Assembly: GCA_036340635.1 (NCBI GenBank)
Contig: JAYYYF010000036.1
Coordinates: 1 to 42,152, forward strand
Source: GCA-002728855 sp036340635
GTDB lineage: Bacteria > Bacteroidota > Bacteroidia > Flavobacteriales > Flavobacteriaceae
DNA length: 42,152 nucleotides
Direction of reading: 5' to 3'
Positions 41,083 through 42,152 of this stretch are shown here, in pieces. Numbering within the stretch: the first letter of the stretch is position 1; every line of letters starts with the position of its first letter. The notes under the pieces were generated by a model, which worked only from the letters and a program-made list of their open reading frames with translations, was not told the DNA's origin and searched no databases. The position numbers were made by a program, and so were the translations under genes.

Positions 41083-42152
41083 ATGAACTCAAGATTATTT
41101 AATGCAAGTTGTTTTGCGCTAATAGCAACTGCAATGACTTTTGCTGTAAGAGCAAAGATTGAACTGGTTTTTAACAACGATTATGGCTTGACGCTTGAAC
41201 AAATTGGTATTGCCTTTGGCCCTGCTTTTTATGGATTTACATTGGCAATGATCATAGGAGGTTTTTTAGTAGATCTTTTTGGGATGAAAAAAATTATGAA
41301 CCTTGCCATTATAGGTCATGTAATAGGAATTGTATTAACCTTATTTGCTAGGGATTTTGGAATGCTATTCACAGGCACTCTACTTATAGGAATTGGTAAT
41401 GGTATGGTTGAAGCAGCATGTAATCCTTTGATTGCAACTCTTTATCCAAATGAAAAAACCAAAATGTTAAATCGTTTTCATGTGTGGTTCCCTGGCGGAG
41501 TTCTTATAGGAAGTATTTTGGCTTATTTGATTGTTGATTTAATGGGAATGAGTTGGATGGTTTTGGTTGGAACTTTATTTATTCCAGTAATCATTTATAT
41601 CTATCTGTTTTGGGGTCAAAAATTTCCAGCTACTGAGCGTGTTTCAAGTGGTGTTTCCTACAATGATATGTTAAAAGCTTGCTTTGTTAATCCTTTATTT
41701 TGGTTTATTAGTTTCTGTATGTTATTGACCGCCTCTACTGAGTTGGCTACAACCCAAAGAATTTCGTCTTTACTGGAAGAAACGGTTTCTAACCCAATTC
41801 TAGTGTTGGCTTTTATTAATGGAATCATGATGGTAGGTAGACTATTTGCCGGAGATATTGTACATCGATTGAGTATTACTAAAATGTTATTGTTCTCAGC
41901 AATCTTCTCTTTCCTTGGACTAATATGGTTATCCTCTGCAACTGGAGCTACTTCTTTCTTGGCAGCAGCAGTTTTTGCTGTTGGGGTATGTTATTTTTGG
42001 CCAACGATGCTATCCTTTGTTGCTGAAAAAATTCCAAGCAGTGGTGCCCTTGGTTTATCCTTGATGGGGGGATTGGGAATGTTCTCTGTTGCTATAGTTC
42101 TTTGGGCAATGGGATTCGTAATGGATATGGATACTTCCGGGTCAGACACCTT
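41083..42152 (+). CDS. MFS sugar transporter (3' part missing)
   Basis: The gene starts at ATG 41083, 55 bases after xylA, and runs off the right edge after 356 codons without a stop. It encodes an integral membrane protein with about ten visible spans, in the style of Bacteroidota sugar:proton symporters (FucP/XylE-like MFS). Marks include the loop LVDLFGMKKIMNLAI between spans 2 and 3, GNGMVEAACNPLIATLYP and FWPTMLSFVAEKIP. Its operon position makes D-xylose or xylo-oligosaccharide uptake the likely job, but the substrate is inferred from context. Confidence 0.88.
   Translation, partial: MNSRLFNASCFALIATAMTFAVRAKIELVFNNDYGLTLEQIGIAFGPAFYGFTLAMIIGGFLVDLFGMKKIMNLAIIGHVIGIVLTLFARDFGMLFTGTLLIGIGNGMVEAACNPLIATLYPNEKTKMLNRFHVWFPGGVLIGSILAYLIVDLMGMSWMVLVGTLFIPVIIYIYLFWGQKFPATERVSSGVSYNDMLKACFVNPLFWFISFCMLLTASTELATTQRISSLLEETVSNPILVLAFINGIMMVGRLFAGDIVHRLSITKMLLFSAIFSFLGLIWLSSATGATSFLAAAVFAVGVCYFWPTMLSFVAEKIPSSGALGLSLMGGLGMFSVAIVLWAMGFVMDMDTSGSDT

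Noticed and set aside
1..42152. CRISPR arrays, rRNA genes, intact transposases, toxin-antitoxin or restriction systems
   Set aside because: No regularly spaced repeats, no rRNA-like sequence and no matching protein motifs were seen on either strand.

Overview
The window is about 42 kb of very AT-rich bacterial DNA. It almost certainly comes from a marine-type member of the Flavobacteriaceae (Bacteroidota). The reasons are a gliding-motility lipoprotein GldI, a DUF721 gene beside recF, a 101-residue gene between ribH and mutL, paired rhomboid proteases, a WbqC-lepB-dapB-DUF5683-parB-parA gene block, lipoproteins with relaxed lipoboxes, a virtual absence of Shine-Dalgarno sequences, and several copies of the Bacteroidota -7 promoter element TAnnTTTG. 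The genus cannot be fixed by eye.

Region 1 (1-15.6 kb) is housekeeping. A minus-strand operon holds nrnA, gldI and a cyclophilin lipoprotein that runs off the left edge. Next come ndk (+) and recF-DUF721 (-). A plus-strand operon follows with a strong promoter: YfgM-like TPR protein, ribH, small membrane protein, mutL, two rhomboids and an EEP-family phosphatase/nuclease. The minus-strand cluster parA-parB-DUF5683-dapB-lepB-wbqC covers chromosome segregation, lysine/cell-wall synthesis and protein export. A DivIC/FtsB-like division protein lies just upstream of it.

Region 2 (15.6-21 kb) is metabolic and secretory: a PQQ-type sugar dehydrogenase with its probable cytochrome c partner, a DAO-family FAD oxidoreductase and a large M14 carboxypeptidase. 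Region 3 (21.1-21.9 kb) holds two tRNA-Pro genes (GGG and UGG) separated by a displaced tRNA 3' fragment and short palindromic repeats, which looks like the scar of an integrated element. A 58-residue small gene follows.

Region 4 (21.9-35 kb) holds oxyR, a divergent cyclophilin/Nudix pair whose start codons overlap, plsC, a giant sortilin-type beta-propeller protein, a DUF3089 hydrolase, an unrecognised two-part lipoprotein, an OmpA protein with calcium-binding TSP3 repeats, a thioesterase and a penicillin-acylase-family lipoprotein. Region 5 (35.1-42.15 kb) is the most accessory-looking: tRNA-Arg(ACG), a decayed ORF, an orphan FkbM methyltransferase, a RetSat/CrtI-like oxidoreductase, a ThuA-domain relic, and a D-xylose operon (xylB-xylA-MFS transporter) that runs off the right edge.

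I see no CRISPR array, rRNA, intact transposase, intact integrase or recognisable defence system. I do not think the window holds a wholly new multi-gene system. The best leads are the tRNA-Pro scar, a MutL with an altered endonuclease motif, the overlapping divergent start codons, very short-leader promoters, the two gene relics and a few unrecognised proteins.
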